64,000 bases of DNA from JBBQDZ01 sp038237515 (GTDB lineage Bacteria > Actinomycetota > Thermoleophilia > Gaiellales > Gaiellaceae). How positions within the stretch are numbered: position 1 is the stretch's first letter; every line of letters starts with the position of its first letter. The notes under the pieces are model-generated. The model searched no databases, was not told the DNA's origin, and worked only from the letters and a program-made list of their open reading frames with translations. The position numbers and the translations under genes are program-made. Location of the stretch: contig JBBRYP010000009.1 in NCBI GenBank assembly GCA_038237515.1, positions 1 to 64,000 of the forward strand, written 5' to 3'. Positions 1 to 8,385 of the stretch are shown here, one piece after another.

Positions 1-5
1 CCAAC

Positions 6-140
6 GTTTCGCTCGAAACTGAGGGTTCGCCGACGCCGCACTAGTCCGACCGCTCTGCGGCCGGCGGCCGCGAAGCGGCCGAGTAGTGCGGCCTCCACCT
101 GCCCTTCGTTTCCGGTCGAACGTTATGAGAGGCCGCACTA
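6..140. repeat. Cluster of short inverted repeats
   Basis: The motif GCCGCACTA occurs at 35-43 and 132-140, and its reverse complement TAGTGCGGC lies at 84-92, so alternative hairpins can form. A second small hairpin, GTTTCG/CGAAAC, sits at 6-19, and a GC-rich stem (GCGGCC/GGCCGC type) fills the loop at about 57-82. The last copy overlaps the stop codon of the sugar kinase that ends at 138. It may act as a transcription terminator for that minus-strand gene. The left window edge prevents seeing the whole structure. Confidence 0.4.
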
Positions 141-938
141 GGTCGTGCCGGCCCCGCGCACCGTCAACGCCTCGGCGCCGCATGCGGCCGCGAAGGCAAC
201 GGCCTCGGCCGAAGAGCGTCTCTCGGCGAGGGCCACCGTCAAGCCCGCTGCGAAGGCATCGCCGCAGCCGTAGCTGTCGCTGACAGCGGCCGCCGGCGCG
301 ACCGCCTCGTAGGGCCCTCCGGGCTGCGCCCAACCGCCGAGTGAGCCGGCGGTCGTGACGACCAGCCGGGGCGGCGGGTGGAGGTCTCCGAGGCGGTAGA
401 GCTCGCCTTCGTCGCGCCCGCTGCCGACGAGCCCCTCGAGATGCACCCCCGCGGTCTGGAGGGTCTCGAGCTCCCGCGCCGTCGCGACGACGACGCGGGC
501 GCGCCGCGCCGCCTCGAGCGCCGCGGCCCCGCCGCTGACGAAGTAGACGCCGTCGTACCGGGCGAGCGCCGACCAGGGTAGATCGGGCTCGTCACCACGG
601 GGTAGGAGCTTCGATCCCAGCACCACGATCGTCCGCTCCGCCCTCTCGTCCAGAAAGGTGAGCGCGCGCCTCGTCGACTCGGCCCGCGCCGCCGCGTGCA
701 CCTCGATGCCGCGTCCGGCGAGCAGCGCGCGCGCCCGCTCCCCGAGCTCGTCGGCGCCCAGCGCGGTGTAGAGCGTCACCGCGCCGGCCAGTCGCGCGAT
801 CGTCGCCGCCGCGACCGCCCCACCGCCGCCCGGCTCCTCCCAGCTCTCCTGCGCGTGCGTGATCTCACCCGCTGCGGGCAGCTGCGCCACGCGGGCGAAG
901 TGCACCCATTCGACGTGACCGACGACGGCCAGCCGCAC
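138..938 (-). CDS. PfkB-family carbohydrate kinase
   Basis: This is a 266-residue member of the ribokinase/PfkB family, which phosphorylates sugars or nucleosides with ATP in the cytoplasm. The N-terminal half has the family's glycine-rich stretch (EEPGGGGAVAAATIARL), and the C-terminal signature reads SDSYGCGDAFAAGL, whose Asp is the family's catalytic base. The usual GAGD is GCGD here. The open frame extends upstream to 1163, but that part is arginine-rich and antisense to the sigma gene. I chose the GTG at 938 because a GAGACT -10-like box ends six bases before it and family homology starts there. It is divergent from the sigma factor gene, 44 bp away. The sugar substrate cannot be told. 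Confidence 0.85.
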   Translation of the reverse strand: MRLAVVGHVEWVHFARVAQLPAAGEITHAQESWEEPGGGGAVAAATIARLAGAVTLYTALGADELGERARALLAGRGIEVHAAARAESTRRALTFLDERAERTIVVLGSKLLPRGDEPDLPWSALARYDGVYFVSGGAAALEAARRARVVVATARELETLQTAGVHLEGLVGSGRDEGELYRLGDLHPPPRLVVTTAGSLGGWAQPGGPYEAVAPAAAVSDSYGCGDAFAAGLTVALAERRSSAEAVAFAAACGAEALTVRGAGTT

Positions 939-944
939 GACCGG

Positions 945-950
945 AGTCTC
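945..950 (-). promoter_or_regulatory. Probable leaderless -10 box of PfkB kinase
   Basis: GAGACT ends exactly six bases before the GTG at 938. It differs by one base from the TAGACT boxes found at the same distance before other genes in this window. Confidence 0.4.
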
Positions 951-982
951 ACATCTCCGCGGCCCCGCACGTTCTTTTAAGG

Positions 983-1450
983 ATGATGACGCCGGTGGCC
1001 ATCCCGCCCTTCGAGCGCTTCTATACCGACCAGCGCGAGGGAGTCTTCCGGCGCCTCTCCCGGCTGCTGGCGCGCGCGGATGCCGAGGACGCCTACCAGG
1101 AGACGTTCCTGCGCGCCCTCCGCGCGTACCCCTCCCTCCGCAATGCGGAGCGGCTCGACGCATGGGTCCTCACGATCGCGACTCGCATCGCGCTCGACGT
1201 CCTGCGCCGCCGGAGCGTCGACGGCGAGCTGCCGGACCTGCCGGCACCCGAGACGGTGCGCCCGGCTTTCGCGGAGCTCGAGCACCTGACGGCCGACCTC
1301 CCACCCAAGGAGCGGGCCGCCGTGGTGCTGCGCTACGGCTACGACCTCGACTACGCCGACATAGGCGCAGCGCTCGGTTCGTCGGAGGAGGCGGCCCGCC
1401 AGGCCGCGTCCTCGGGCGTCCGGAGGCTGCGCAGAAGGAGGAGCGGATGA
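983..1450 (+). CDS. ECF-type RNA polymerase sigma factor
   Basis: At 155 residues this has the size of a minimal ECF sigma factor. Region 2 is recognisable in ADAEDAYQETFLRALRAYPSL (DAEDAYQETF is the typical region 2.2). The region 4 helix-turn-helix lies at LPPKERAAVVLRYGYDLDYADIGAALG and the following basic tail. An AAGGA at 979-983 lies very close to the two tandem ATGs (983 and 986), so the exact start is uncertain. Its stop overlaps the start of ogt (ATGA), which implies translational coupling. No anti-sigma gene is adjacent. The partner gene suggests, but does not prove, a role in alkylation or stress response. Confidence 0.85.
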   Translation: MMTPVAIPPFERFYTDQREGVFRRLSRLLARADAEDAYQETFLRALRAYPSLRNAERLDAWVLTIATRIALDVLRRRSVDGELPDLPAPETVRPAFAELEHLTADLPPKERAAVVLRYGYDLDYADIGAALGSSEEAARQAASSGVRRLRRRRSG

Positions 1451-2034
1451 CGATCAGCGACGACCTCGACCATCGCTTCCGCAACGCTGCGGCTGCCGAA
1501 GGGTTGGCCGACGTGGCCTACGACCTCGTCGACTCCCCCGTGGGGCCGCTGCTCGTCGCGGCGACCGAGCGCGGGCTCTGCCGGATCGGCTTCGACCCCG
1601 ACCCCGACCGCGACCTCGACTCCCTCGCCCGATCATTCGGTGCGCGCGTCCTTCGCGTCCCGCGGCGCATCGATCGGGCTCGTGCCGAGCTCGACCAATA
1701 CTTCGAGGGCGCTCGGCGAGGCTTCAGCCTGCCCGTCGACGTCGCTGTGCTTCCCGCGTTCCAGCGGCGCGTCCTCGACGAGCTGGCCCGCGTGCCGTTC
1801 GGCCGGGTGACCACCTACGGAGATCTCGCCGGGAAGATCGGCGAGCCGCGAGCCGCCCGGGCGGTCGGCGGGGCCCTCAACCGGAACCCGATCGCGATCG
1901 TGCTTCCCTGTCACAGGGTGGTCGGTGCGACCGGCAGCCTCGTCGGCTACGCCGGCGGACTCGAACGGAAGCGGGCTCTACTGCGCCTGGAGGGTGTCGA
2001 AGCCGGAGGGCAGGTGAGCCTGGACATCGCGTAA
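1447..2034 (+). CDS. ogt: Methylated-DNA--protein-cysteine methyltransferase
   Basis: This 195-residue enzyme removes alkyl groups from O6-alkylguanine in DNA by transferring them to its own cysteine. The active-site motif PCHRV is present with Cys155. The helix-turn-helix DNA-binding segment (FQRRVLDELARVPFGRVTTYGDLA) precedes it at about residues 105-128, followed by the asparagine hinge (GGALNRNP). Length fits the Ogt/AGT family including its short N-terminal domain. The ATG at 1447 overlaps the sigma factor stop as ATGA, so the two are one operon. A self-regulating repair operon driven by its own sigma factor is a plausible inference. Confidence 0.93.
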   Translation: MTISDDLDHRFRNAAAAEGLADVAYDLVDSPVGPLLVAATERGLCRIGFDPDPDRDLDSLARSFGARVLRVPRRIDRARAELDQYFEGARRGFSLPVDVAVLPAFQRRVLDELARVPFGRVTTYGDLAGKIGEPRAARAVGGALNRNPIAIVLPCHRVVGATGSLVGYAGGLERKRALLRLEGVEAGGQVSLDIA

Positions 2035-2165
2035 GCGCAGGCTGACCGGCAGCGAATCCATTCCTCACCGCCGCGGCGCGAGCGGCACGGCTGCTCAACA
2101 ACCTGTTCGAGGAGCTCGCCGGCACGGCTCGAGGTACGGTGGGAAATGGCCCCAGCGGCCCCAGC

Positions 2166-2867
2166 CTACGCCGGCATCAGGAGCCGGTAGCCGATTCCCC
2201 ACTCGTTCAGCACGTAGGGCGTCTCGGTCAGCTCGGCGAGCTTGCGCCGCAAGCGCGAGGCGTGGGCGTCGACGGTGCGCGTCCAGGTCGTGCCGGGGTA
2301 GCGCCAGACGTCGCGGAGCAGCTCGCTCTTCGTGAAGACGCGCGTGGGCGCGCTCGCGAGGTGCAGCAGGAGGTCGTACTCCTTCGCCGAGAGCGGCGCC
2401 CGCGTCGCGCCGACCTTCACGTTCCGGGCCGTACGGTCGATCGTGATCTCGCCCACGCGCAGGAACTCGGAGGCAGGCGGCGCCGCACGCCGCAGTAGCG
2501 CGCGGATGCGAGCGACGAGCTCCTCGTAGGCCACGGGCCTGTCGAGGTAGTCGTCAGCCCCTCGGTCGAACGCGCGCACCCGGTCGACCGCTTCCGACTC
2601 GGCGTCTCCGATCACGATTACCGGCACATCTCGATCCCACAGGCAGCCGGGCTCGCCGTCGCGGAGCCGCCGGCAGAGGTCGAGTCCGGAGCCGTCCTCC
2701 AGCATCGCCGCGAGCACGACCACGTCCGGCTGCGCCTCACCGGCGAGTCGAAGGGCGTCACGGGCCGCGGCGGTTCCGACGACGGCGAAGCCGTCCTTCG
2801 CGAGCTGCCGCGAGAGGTAGCCACGCGATGCTGGCTCCTGCTCGGCGAGGAGGAGTGCGGTCGCCAT
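2166..2867 (-). CDS. OmpR-family response regulator lacking the phospho-acceptor Asp
   Basis: The 233-residue protein has a receiver domain (1-125) and an OmpR/PhoB winged helix (about 135-230, ending NEWGIGYRLLMPA). The receiver fold is clear, but its chemistry is gone. The residue expected to be the phosphorylated Asp is Ala53 (VVVLAAML). The acidic pocket reads AEQE instead of D-D/E. The conserved Lys near the end is Arg (LDRPVAYEEL). It is therefore probably a phosphorylation-independent regulator. No histidine kinase is adjacent. UbiB lies upstream on the same strand, 68 bp away. The ATG at 2867 is preceded by TAGCTT at the leaderless distance. Confidence 0.88.
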   Translation of the reverse strand: MATALLLAEQEPASRGYLSRQLAKDGFAVVGTAAARDALRLAGEAQPDVVVLAAMLEDGSGLDLCRRLRDGEPGCLWDRDVPVIVIGDAESEAVDRVRAFDRGADDYLDRPVAYEELVARIRALLRRAAPPASEFLRVGEITIDRTARNVKVGATRAPLSAKEYDLLLHLASAPTRVFTKSELLRDVWRYPGTTWTRTVDAHASRLRRKLAELTETPYVLNEWGIGYRLLMPA

Positions 2868-2873
2868 GGTTCG

Positions 2874-2879
2874 AAGCTA
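2874..2879 (-). promoter_or_regulatory. Leaderless -10 box of the orphan regulator
   Basis: TAGCTT followed by six bases (CGAACC) and then ATG at 2867. Confidence 0.5.
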
Positions 2880-2935
2880 GCAACCTCTTCGGGGCTCTCC
2901 CAGATGTCTTTTCACCCAACTCTGAGACAGAAGAT

Positions 2936-4609
2936 CTACAGCCGCCCGGAGCGGACGACGCCGAAGAGGAGCCACACGCCGAGCACGGTCGAGAGCGCGA
3001 AGCCGATCACGGAGATGACGTGGACGCCGAGCAGGTGCGGACCGGACTTGGCGAAGATCCCGATCAGGCTCGATCCGATCAGCCCACCGGAGACGACGAG
3101 CGCCATCACGAGCCGGTTGAACGCGATCGTCAGCTTCTGCGTGAACTCGTCGAGGCCCTTGTGGACGAAGCCGACTTCGATCTCGCCGGCTCGAAGGTCG
3201 TCCAGGATGTCGTGCATCTGGTACGGCGCGTCGAGTGCGACCTGCGCCAGCTTGCGCGATTCGCGGGCCGCCCGGGAGAGGACGCGTCGGGGGGCGTACC
3301 GCCTGAGCATCAGGCTGCGTGCATAGGGTCTCGCTACCTCGAAGACGTTGAAGTCGGGGTAGAGCTCGATCCCGACCGACCCCAGCGTCGCGATCGCTTT
3401 GTCCAGGAGCACGAAGCGCGCCGGCAGCCGCAGATTGAGCCGGTAGACGAGCGAGAAGGCTTCCCGAATCACCTGCAGCGGGTCGATCTCGGCGAGGCTC
3501 GCGCCGTAGTAGCGGTAATAGAGCTCGCGGAGTTCGACGACGAATCGCTCCTCGTCGTCGCGGGAGTAGCGAACGCCGAGTTCGGCAAGGCGGCGCGGCA
3601 GCACGTCGACGTTCTCGGCCGCCGCGTCGATGAAGAGGCGCGTTAGACGAGACATGTCCTCGTCGGTGAGCTTGCCGGCGAGACCGAAGTCGACGAGGCC
3701 GATGCGATCGGGCCTTCCGAGCACGAGGACGTTCGCCGGGTGGGGGTCGCCGTGGAAGAACCCGTTCCGGAAGATCATCGTCATCCACGTCTCGGCGACG
3801 AGGTACGCGAGGCGCCGCCGCTGCTCGAGCGTGTACGACGAGAGATCGATATCCCCCAGCTGCGTTCCGACGAGATACTCGAGCGTGAGCACGCGCGCGC
3901 GGGTGTAGCTCCAGTAGACGCGGGGCACCTGTACGTGGGGGTCGCCGGCGAAGTCGCCGAAGAAGCTCTGCGCGTTGCGCGCCTCGTGCCGGTAGTCGAG
4001 CTCCTGCCGGATCGACCGCGCGAACTCGTCGACGAGCGCGCGGGCGTCGATGAAGTCGAGCGCGCGCACGCGCTCGCGCGCCAGGCGCGCGGCCTGGTAG
4101 AGCAGGGAGAGGTCTTCCTCGATCTGCCGGGGGGCGTCCGGCCGCTGCACCTTGACCGCCACCACGTGGCCGTTCGGGAGCACGGCGCGGTGCACCTGGC
4201 CGATCGACGCGGCGGCGATCGGTCGTTCGTCGAACTCGAGGAAGAGCCGCTCGACCGAGAGCCCGAGATCCTCTGAGATGACCCGCTCGACGTCCTCGTA
4301 CGGGAACGCGCGCACATCGTCCTGGAGCGCTCGAAGCTCGGCGATGATGTCCGGCGGGAGCAGGTCCGGGCGCGTCGAGAGCAGCTGCCCGAACTTGACG
4401 AACGTCGGGCCGAGATCCTCGAGGAGCTCGCGCAGATGCAGGCCACGTTCGGAGCGGGCGCCGTCGAGAGGCGGGACCGCCTCGCTGCGTCCCGGGAGCA
4501 GGTCGGTCAGCTTGTGCGACGCGAGGAAGTAGCCGAACCCGTGGCGGACCGCGGCCTGCGCGATCTCCGAGATGCGTCCGAACGTGCGAGGCGAGGCAGG
4601 CTGCGCCAT
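2936..4609 (-). CDS. ubiB: AarF/ABC1/UbiB family atypical kinase
   Basis: At 557 residues this is a full-length UbiB/ABC1 protein, the atypical protein-kinase-like family linked to quinone biosynthesis and lipid handling at the membrane. Visible motifs are the N-terminal KxGQ (FVKFGQLLSTRPDLLP, about 70-85), the alanine-rich loop with SIGQVH (about 135-140), Lys153 in VVAVKVQRP, the catalytic stretch NGFFHGDPHPANVLV, and the metal-binding LVDFGLAG. Two hydrophobic C-terminal helices end the protein (LVMALVVSGGLIGSSLIG and VISVIGFALSTVLGVWLLFG). A TANNNT-like box, AAGACT, ends seven bases before the ATG. Its ligand or substrate is unknown. Confidence 0.9.
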   Translation of the reverse strand: MAQPASPRTFGRISEIAQAAVRHGFGYFLASHKLTDLLPGRSEAVPPLDGARSERGLHLRELLEDLGPTFVKFGQLLSTRPDLLPPDIIAELRALQDDVRAFPYEDVERVISEDLGLSVERLFLEFDERPIAAASIGQVHRAVLPNGHVVAVKVQRPDAPRQIEEDLSLLYQAARLARERVRALDFIDARALVDEFARSIRQELDYRHEARNAQSFFGDFAGDPHVQVPRVYWSYTRARVLTLEYLVGTQLGDIDLSSYTLEQRRRLAYLVAETWMTMIFRNGFFHGDPHPANVLVLGRPDRIGLVDFGLAGKLTDEDMSRLTRLFIDAAAENVDVLPRRLAELGVRYSRDDEERFVVELRELYYRYYGASLAEIDPLQVIREAFSLVYRLNLRLPARFVLLDKAIATLGSVGIELYPDFNVFEVARPYARSLMLRRYAPRRVLSRAARESRKLAQVALDAPYQMHDILDDLRAGEIEVGFVHKGLDEFTQKLTIAFNRLVMALVVSGGLIGSSLIGIFAKSGPHLLGVHVISVIGFALSTVLGVWLLFGVVRSGRL

Positions 4610-4859
4610 CTGCTCAAGTCTTGCACGGCGGCTCCGCGCGCTCTCGTCGGGCCGAGCCGTGCTCGCGCGTCTCCGCGCCTGCCGGGAGGCGCGCGCTGAT
4701 CAGGCGACCTTTGGGTTCCCCCAGGGGGTCCCCCATTATGTTCCCCCCCCGATCGAGCCTAGCGCCCCTCGGCACACCTGTGGGTACCGCGTCTGCGCCG
4801 CAAGTGCAACTTCTTCCCCACCGGGCCGCGCGCGCGTCGGCGGCGCCGCTCGATTCCAA
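4610..4859. other. Intergenic stretch with G/C homopolymer repeats
   Basis: Between ubiB and the phasin-like gene, both on the minus strand. Positions about 4713-4750 hold alternating C and G runs: CCCCCAGGGGG forms a small palindrome, followed by two further runs of five and eight or more C. I see no convincing gene. On the minus strand the runs bracket CATAAT, which could be a weak -10. Confidence 0.4.
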
Positions 4860-5234
4860 CTACTGCATGGCTGGCGCCGAGGGGGGGTGTGCCGGGACCT
4901 CCGCCGACAGGCCCTCGAGCAGGCGCAGGCGGTGCTCCAGCTGCGCGAGCCGGAGCTCGAGCTCCTCCGCCTCGCGTTTCGTCACGAGGTTGAGCTGCCG
5001 GAAGACGCCCTCCAGGGTCGAGCCCGTCCGTTCGCCGAGCCGCAGGGCTTCGCCGCGCCAGCGCGCGCTCAGCTCGTCGATCGCGTCCCTGGCCTCCTCG
5101 CGACCGATGCTGCCCCGCTCCGCCAGCTTCTCGGCGAGCTCGTCCGCCCGCTCGCCGGTCAGCGCGACGGCGCCGATGACTGCGAGGGCGACTCGCTCCG
5201 CCGCTTCTCGCATCCCGTCAGCGCGCGCGACCAT
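4860..5234 (-). CDS. Phasin-like coiled-coil protein
   Basis: This 124-residue protein has a short hydrophobic N-terminal segment (VALAVIGAVALTGERADELAEKLAERG) followed by a long charged alpha-helical stretch with heptad character (REEARDAIDELS, then KREAEELELRLAQLEHRLRLLEG). The layout resembles polyhydroxyalkanoate granule-associated (phasin/PhaI-type) proteins, but there is no firm signature, so the family call is tentative. If the ATG at 5234 is used it overlaps the end of secDF by 17 bases. The ATG at 5213 follows the secDF stop directly and is equally likely. It probably belongs to the tgt-yajC-secDF transcript. Confidence 0.65.
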   Translation of the reverse strand: MVARADGMREAAERVALAVIGAVALTGERADELAEKLAERGSIGREEARDAIDELSARWRGEALRLGERTGSTLEGVFRQLNLVTKREAEELELRLAQLEHRLRLLEGLSAEVPAHPPSAPAMQ

Positions 5235-8052
5235 GGGGCCGCGACTGCCGGCGCTGGCGGCGCCGGTCGCGCTTGGCCTGCGCGGCCGCAGAGTCAGCGG
5301 CCGCCGCGGGCTGGGGCGTCAGCGCCCCGAGCGAGGGTGTGGGCTCGGCTGCCGCGGCCTGTGTCGCCTGCTCGAGGATCGCGGTGCCGGCGTCGATGGC
5401 GGGCCCGCCTCGCGGTCGCAGCGGGCGCCGCCGCGCGGGCGTCCCGCCGTCCTCGAACCCATCCTCCGCCTCCGGCTCCTGGCCCCTTCGGCGCGCGTAC
5501 TCCGGTTCACGCTCCTTCCAGATCGTCAGGAGCGGTGCGGCGATGAAGATCGAGGAATAGGCACCTGACGCGATCCCGACCAGCAGGGCGAACGCGAAGT
5601 CCTTGAGGGTCGCGCCGCCGAAGACGAGAAGGCTCGCGACCGGCAGCAGCGTGATGAACGTCGTCGCTAGCGACCGGCGGATCGTCTCCCAGAGCGAGAC
5701 GTTCGCGATCGTCGCGAACGGCAGCCTGCGCATCAAAGGAACGTTCTCGCGGATCCGGTCGAAGATGATGATCGTGTCGTAGATCGAGTACCCGAGCACG
5801 GTCAGCACCGCGGCGACCGTCGAGGTCGTCACCTCCCGGCCGAGCAGCGAGTACACCCCGATCGTGATCGCGATGTCGTGGAGGAGCGCGATGATCACCG
5901 GCACCGCGAACTTCACGTCGAATCTGATCGCCATGTAGAGGACGATCAGGAAGAGCGAGACGATGATCGCGAGGATCGCCGACCGCGCGATCTGGCGGCC
6001 GAAGCTCGACGAGACCGTGTTGAACCCGAGCGAGCGGGCCCCGAACTTGTCGGCGAGGTCGGTGCGAAGCCGCTTCGTCTCGGACGCGGTGAGCGACTTC
6101 GCTCGAATCTGGAAGCTTTTGTACGAGTCGCCCTGCGAGGCGCCTCGGCCCTGGATGACGGCGTCGGAGTGCCCGATCGAGGACGCTTCGCTGCGGACGT
6201 CCGAGATCGGGACGAAGCGCTGCGTCTTGAACGTGATCTGCGCCCCGCCCTTGAAGTCGATCCCGAAGTTCAGGCCCCTGACGCCGAGCGAGACCGCTCC
6301 GACGAGGACGATGATCCCAGACATCGCGAACCAGACGTGGCGGCGCTTCATGAAGTCGATCTGGAGCCACTTCGCTCCCTGCTGACCGGCGGCGCCCATG
6401 AAGCTCGGGTTCTCGAACCAGCGGAATCCGGCGAGCAGGCCGAGCATGGCGCGGGTGGCCGCGACGGCCGTGATCAGCGAGATCACCGTTCCGATCAGGA
6501 GCATGAGCGCGAAGCCCTTGACGCCGGCCGTCGCCACGGCGAAGAGGACGAGCGCCGTGATGCAGGTGACGACGTTCGCGTCGACGATCGTACGGAAGCC
6601 CTTCGAGTAGCCGGCCGAGATCGAAGCACGCACGGACTTCCCGGACCGCACCTCTTCCTTGATGCGCTCGAAGATGACGACGTTCGCGTCGGCCGCGACG
6701 CCGATCGTAAGGATCAGCCCCGCGAACCCCGGCAGGGTGAGCGTCACGTTGAAGATCAGGATCGCCGCGTAGAGGAACGCGGCGTAGATGGCGAGCCCGA
6801 TCACCGCGACGAGCCCGAGGAACCGGTACAGGAGCAACAGGAAGAGGGCGACGAGCAGCAGGCCGACGAGAGCCGCGCGCTGCGCCTCCTTCAACGAGTC
6901 CTTCCCGAGGGTCGCGGACACGTCGGTGCGCTCCGCGATCGTGAAGTTGATCGGCAGCGCGCCCGTCTGGAGGACGAGGGCGAGCGCCTTCGCCTCCTTG
7001 ATCGATCCGATCCCGGTGATCTGCGCGCCGTTCACCGGGTCGATCCCGTCCGGGTACTGCTTGTAGTCGATCTGGGGGAACGACTGGATCTCGCGGTCGA
7101 GCACGATCGCGAAGTGCTGGGGCGTGCCGCGCAGGCTGCCTCGTTGAGCCTCCTCACGCGTGATCGTGTGGAACTTGCCGCCCCCCTTGCCCGTGAACTG
7201 CATCAGCACGATCGGCGCGTTGCCGTTCGTGTCGAAGTCCTGCCTCGTACCGGAGAGCTTGAGGTCGCCGCCGGTCATCTCGGGGACCGGCTTCGTCTTC
7301 GAGCTGGGGTCGTACCTGAAGAGGTAGAAGTAGCGCCGGGTGGGCGGGGACTCGTTGACGCCTGGACACACGACCGCCGAGCCGATGGCCTCCGTCTTGC
7401 CGTTCTTGCTCGGCGGCTGCCCGCAGCTCACGACCGCCATCTGCGCCGGCACGAGCAGGACGCGCCCGCGCTTCCCGAGGGCGCGCGCCCTCTTCGTCTC
7501 GAAGAGCTGCTTCCGCGTGGCCGTCGGGCCGGCGATCTTCTTCCGCGTCTTGCGGTCGAAGAGGTAGTAGCCCTCCGGCTGTCCCTTCTTCGCGACCGAC
7601 TGGACCGACGCGAGCATCGAGTACAGGCTCGTCTGGGCGCGCGGGTTGCCCTGCGTGTCGATCGAGATGCCGGGGAGGAGGTCGGCCTCGAGGTCGTAGA
7701 GCTCGAGCTGGGCGGTCTTCCCGATGACGGCGACGGCCTGATCCGGGTCGTGGACGCCTGGGAGCTGGACCGAGATCTCGTTCCCGCCCTGCTTCGTGAC
7801 GACGGTCTCCGAGACACCCAGGCGGTTCGTCCGGTCGCGGATGATCGAGACCGACCGGTCGAGGTCTTCGCTCGTCAGCGGCCTCCCCTTCGGCGGCACC
7901 GCCTTCAGCACGACCTCCAGGCCGCCCTGGAGGTCGAGGCCCTTCGTCAGCTTCCTGTGCGCGGGCGAGCCCGGGATCCCGATCAGGGCGGCACCGGCAA
8001 GCGCCACCAGGATCAGCCCGACGAGGAGGAGGTGCGACCTACGGGTCGACAA
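5218..8052 (-). CDS. secDF: Protein translocase subunit SecDF (fused)
   Basis: The 944-residue fusion joins SecD (about 1-545) and SecF (about 555-830), which use the proton motive force to help the Sec machinery release exported proteins. SecD motifs are KLTKGLDLQGGLEVVL near the start, the P1 periplasmic domain and LPGFAGLILTIGVAADANVVIFERI. SecF motifs are LNFGIDFKGGAQITF and VLGYSIYDTIIIFDRIREN. The last 110 residues form a charged, alanine-rich tail ending in an Arg cluster and are not part of the core family. The start is a TTG six bases after yajC, with no ATG or GTG nearby. The operon is tgt-yajC-secDF. Confidence 0.95.
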   Translation of the reverse strand: MSTRRSHLLLVGLILVALAGAALIGIPGSPAHRKLTKGLDLQGGLEVVLKAVPPKGRPLTSEDLDRSVSIIRDRTNRLGVSETVVTKQGGNEISVQLPGVHDPDQAVAVIGKTAQLELYDLEADLLPGISIDTQGNPRAQTSLYSMLASVQSVAKKGQPEGYYLFDRKTRKKIAGPTATRKQLFETKRARALGKRGRVLLVPAQMAVVSCGQPPSKNGKTEAIGSAVVCPGVNESPPTRRYFYLFRYDPSSKTKPVPEMTGGDLKLSGTRQDFDTNGNAPIVLMQFTGKGGGKFHTITREEAQRGSLRGTPQHFAIVLDREIQSFPQIDYKQYPDGIDPVNGAQITGIGSIKEAKALALVLQTGALPINFTIAERTDVSATLGKDSLKEAQRAALVGLLLVALFLLLLYRFLGLVAVIGLAIYAAFLYAAILIFNVTLTLPGFAGLILTIGVAADANVVIFERIKEEVRSGKSVRASISAGYSKGFRTIVDANVVTCITALVLFAVATAGVKGFALMLLIGTVISLITAVAATRAMLGLLAGFRWFENPSFMGAAGQQGAKWLQIDFMKRRHVWFAMSGIIVLVGAVSLGVRGLNFGIDFKGGAQITFKTQRFVPISDVRSEASSIGHSDAVIQGRGASQGDSYKSFQIRAKSLTASETKRLRTDLADKFGARSLGFNTVSSSFGRQIARSAILAIIVSLFLIVLYMAIRFDVKFAVPVIIALLHDIAITIGVYSLLGREVTTSTVAAVLTVLGYSIYDTIIIFDRIRENVPLMRRLPFATIANVSLWETIRRSLATTFITLLPVASLLVFGGATLKDFAFALLVGIASGAYSSIFIAAPLLTIWKEREPEYARRRGQEPEAEDGFEDGGTPARRRPLRPRGGPAIDAGTAILEQATQAAAAEPTPSLGALTPQPAAAADSAAAQAKRDRRRQRRQSRPHGRAR

Positions 8053-8058
8053 AGCCGT

Positions 8059-8385
8059 TCAGCTTAGCGGCGCGCTCGCCGCATCGGCCCCGGCGGCGTG
8101 CTCCTCCGCCGCGTCGGCGCGCTCGTCGTCCGCCTCCACGACCGCCGCGACCGCGCGCCGGTCGATCCGCACCCGCGTGCCGGGGGCGATCTCGATCTCC
8201 AGGCGGTCGTCGAGGAGCGTCTCGATCGTGCCGTACATGCCGCCGGCGGTGATGATCTCGTCCCCCACCTCGAGGGTCTCCTGCATCTCCGACTGGCTCG
8301 TCTGACGGCGCTTCTGCGGTCGCAGCACGAACACCCACAGGAGCAGGAAGCCGAGCACGATGATGACGAGGAAGCCTCCGTTCAC
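8059..8385 (-). CDS. yajC: Preprotein translocase accessory protein YajC
   Basis: A 108-residue single-span membrane protein that associates with SecDF. It starts with the hydrophobic helix GFLVIIVLGFLLLWVFVLRPQKRR, followed by the cytoplasmic YajC domain with LEVGDEIITAGGMYGTIETL. The C-terminal 25 residues are low-complexity (Ala/Glu/Asp). The GTG at 8385 is chosen because GGAGGA lies nine bases upstream and because it overlaps the tgt stop as GTGA. It is translationally coupled between tgt and secDF. Confidence 0.93.
   Translation of the reverse strand: MNGGFLVIIVLGFLLLWVFVLRPQKRRQTSQSEMQETLEVGDEIITAGGMYGTIETLLDDRLEIEIAPGTRVRIDRRAVAAVVEADDERADAAEEHAAGADAASAPLS

Noticed and set aside
2035..2165. 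Protein-like string FLTAAARAARLLNNLFEELAG between ogt and the response regulator
   Set aside because: It is too short, has no start, and lies in the gap between convergent genes. It could be a remnant but cannot be supported.
5878..8067. A 729-codon plus-strand open frame
   Set aside because: It is antisense to secDF, with low-complexity Arg/Asp/Glu composition and no recognisable motif.
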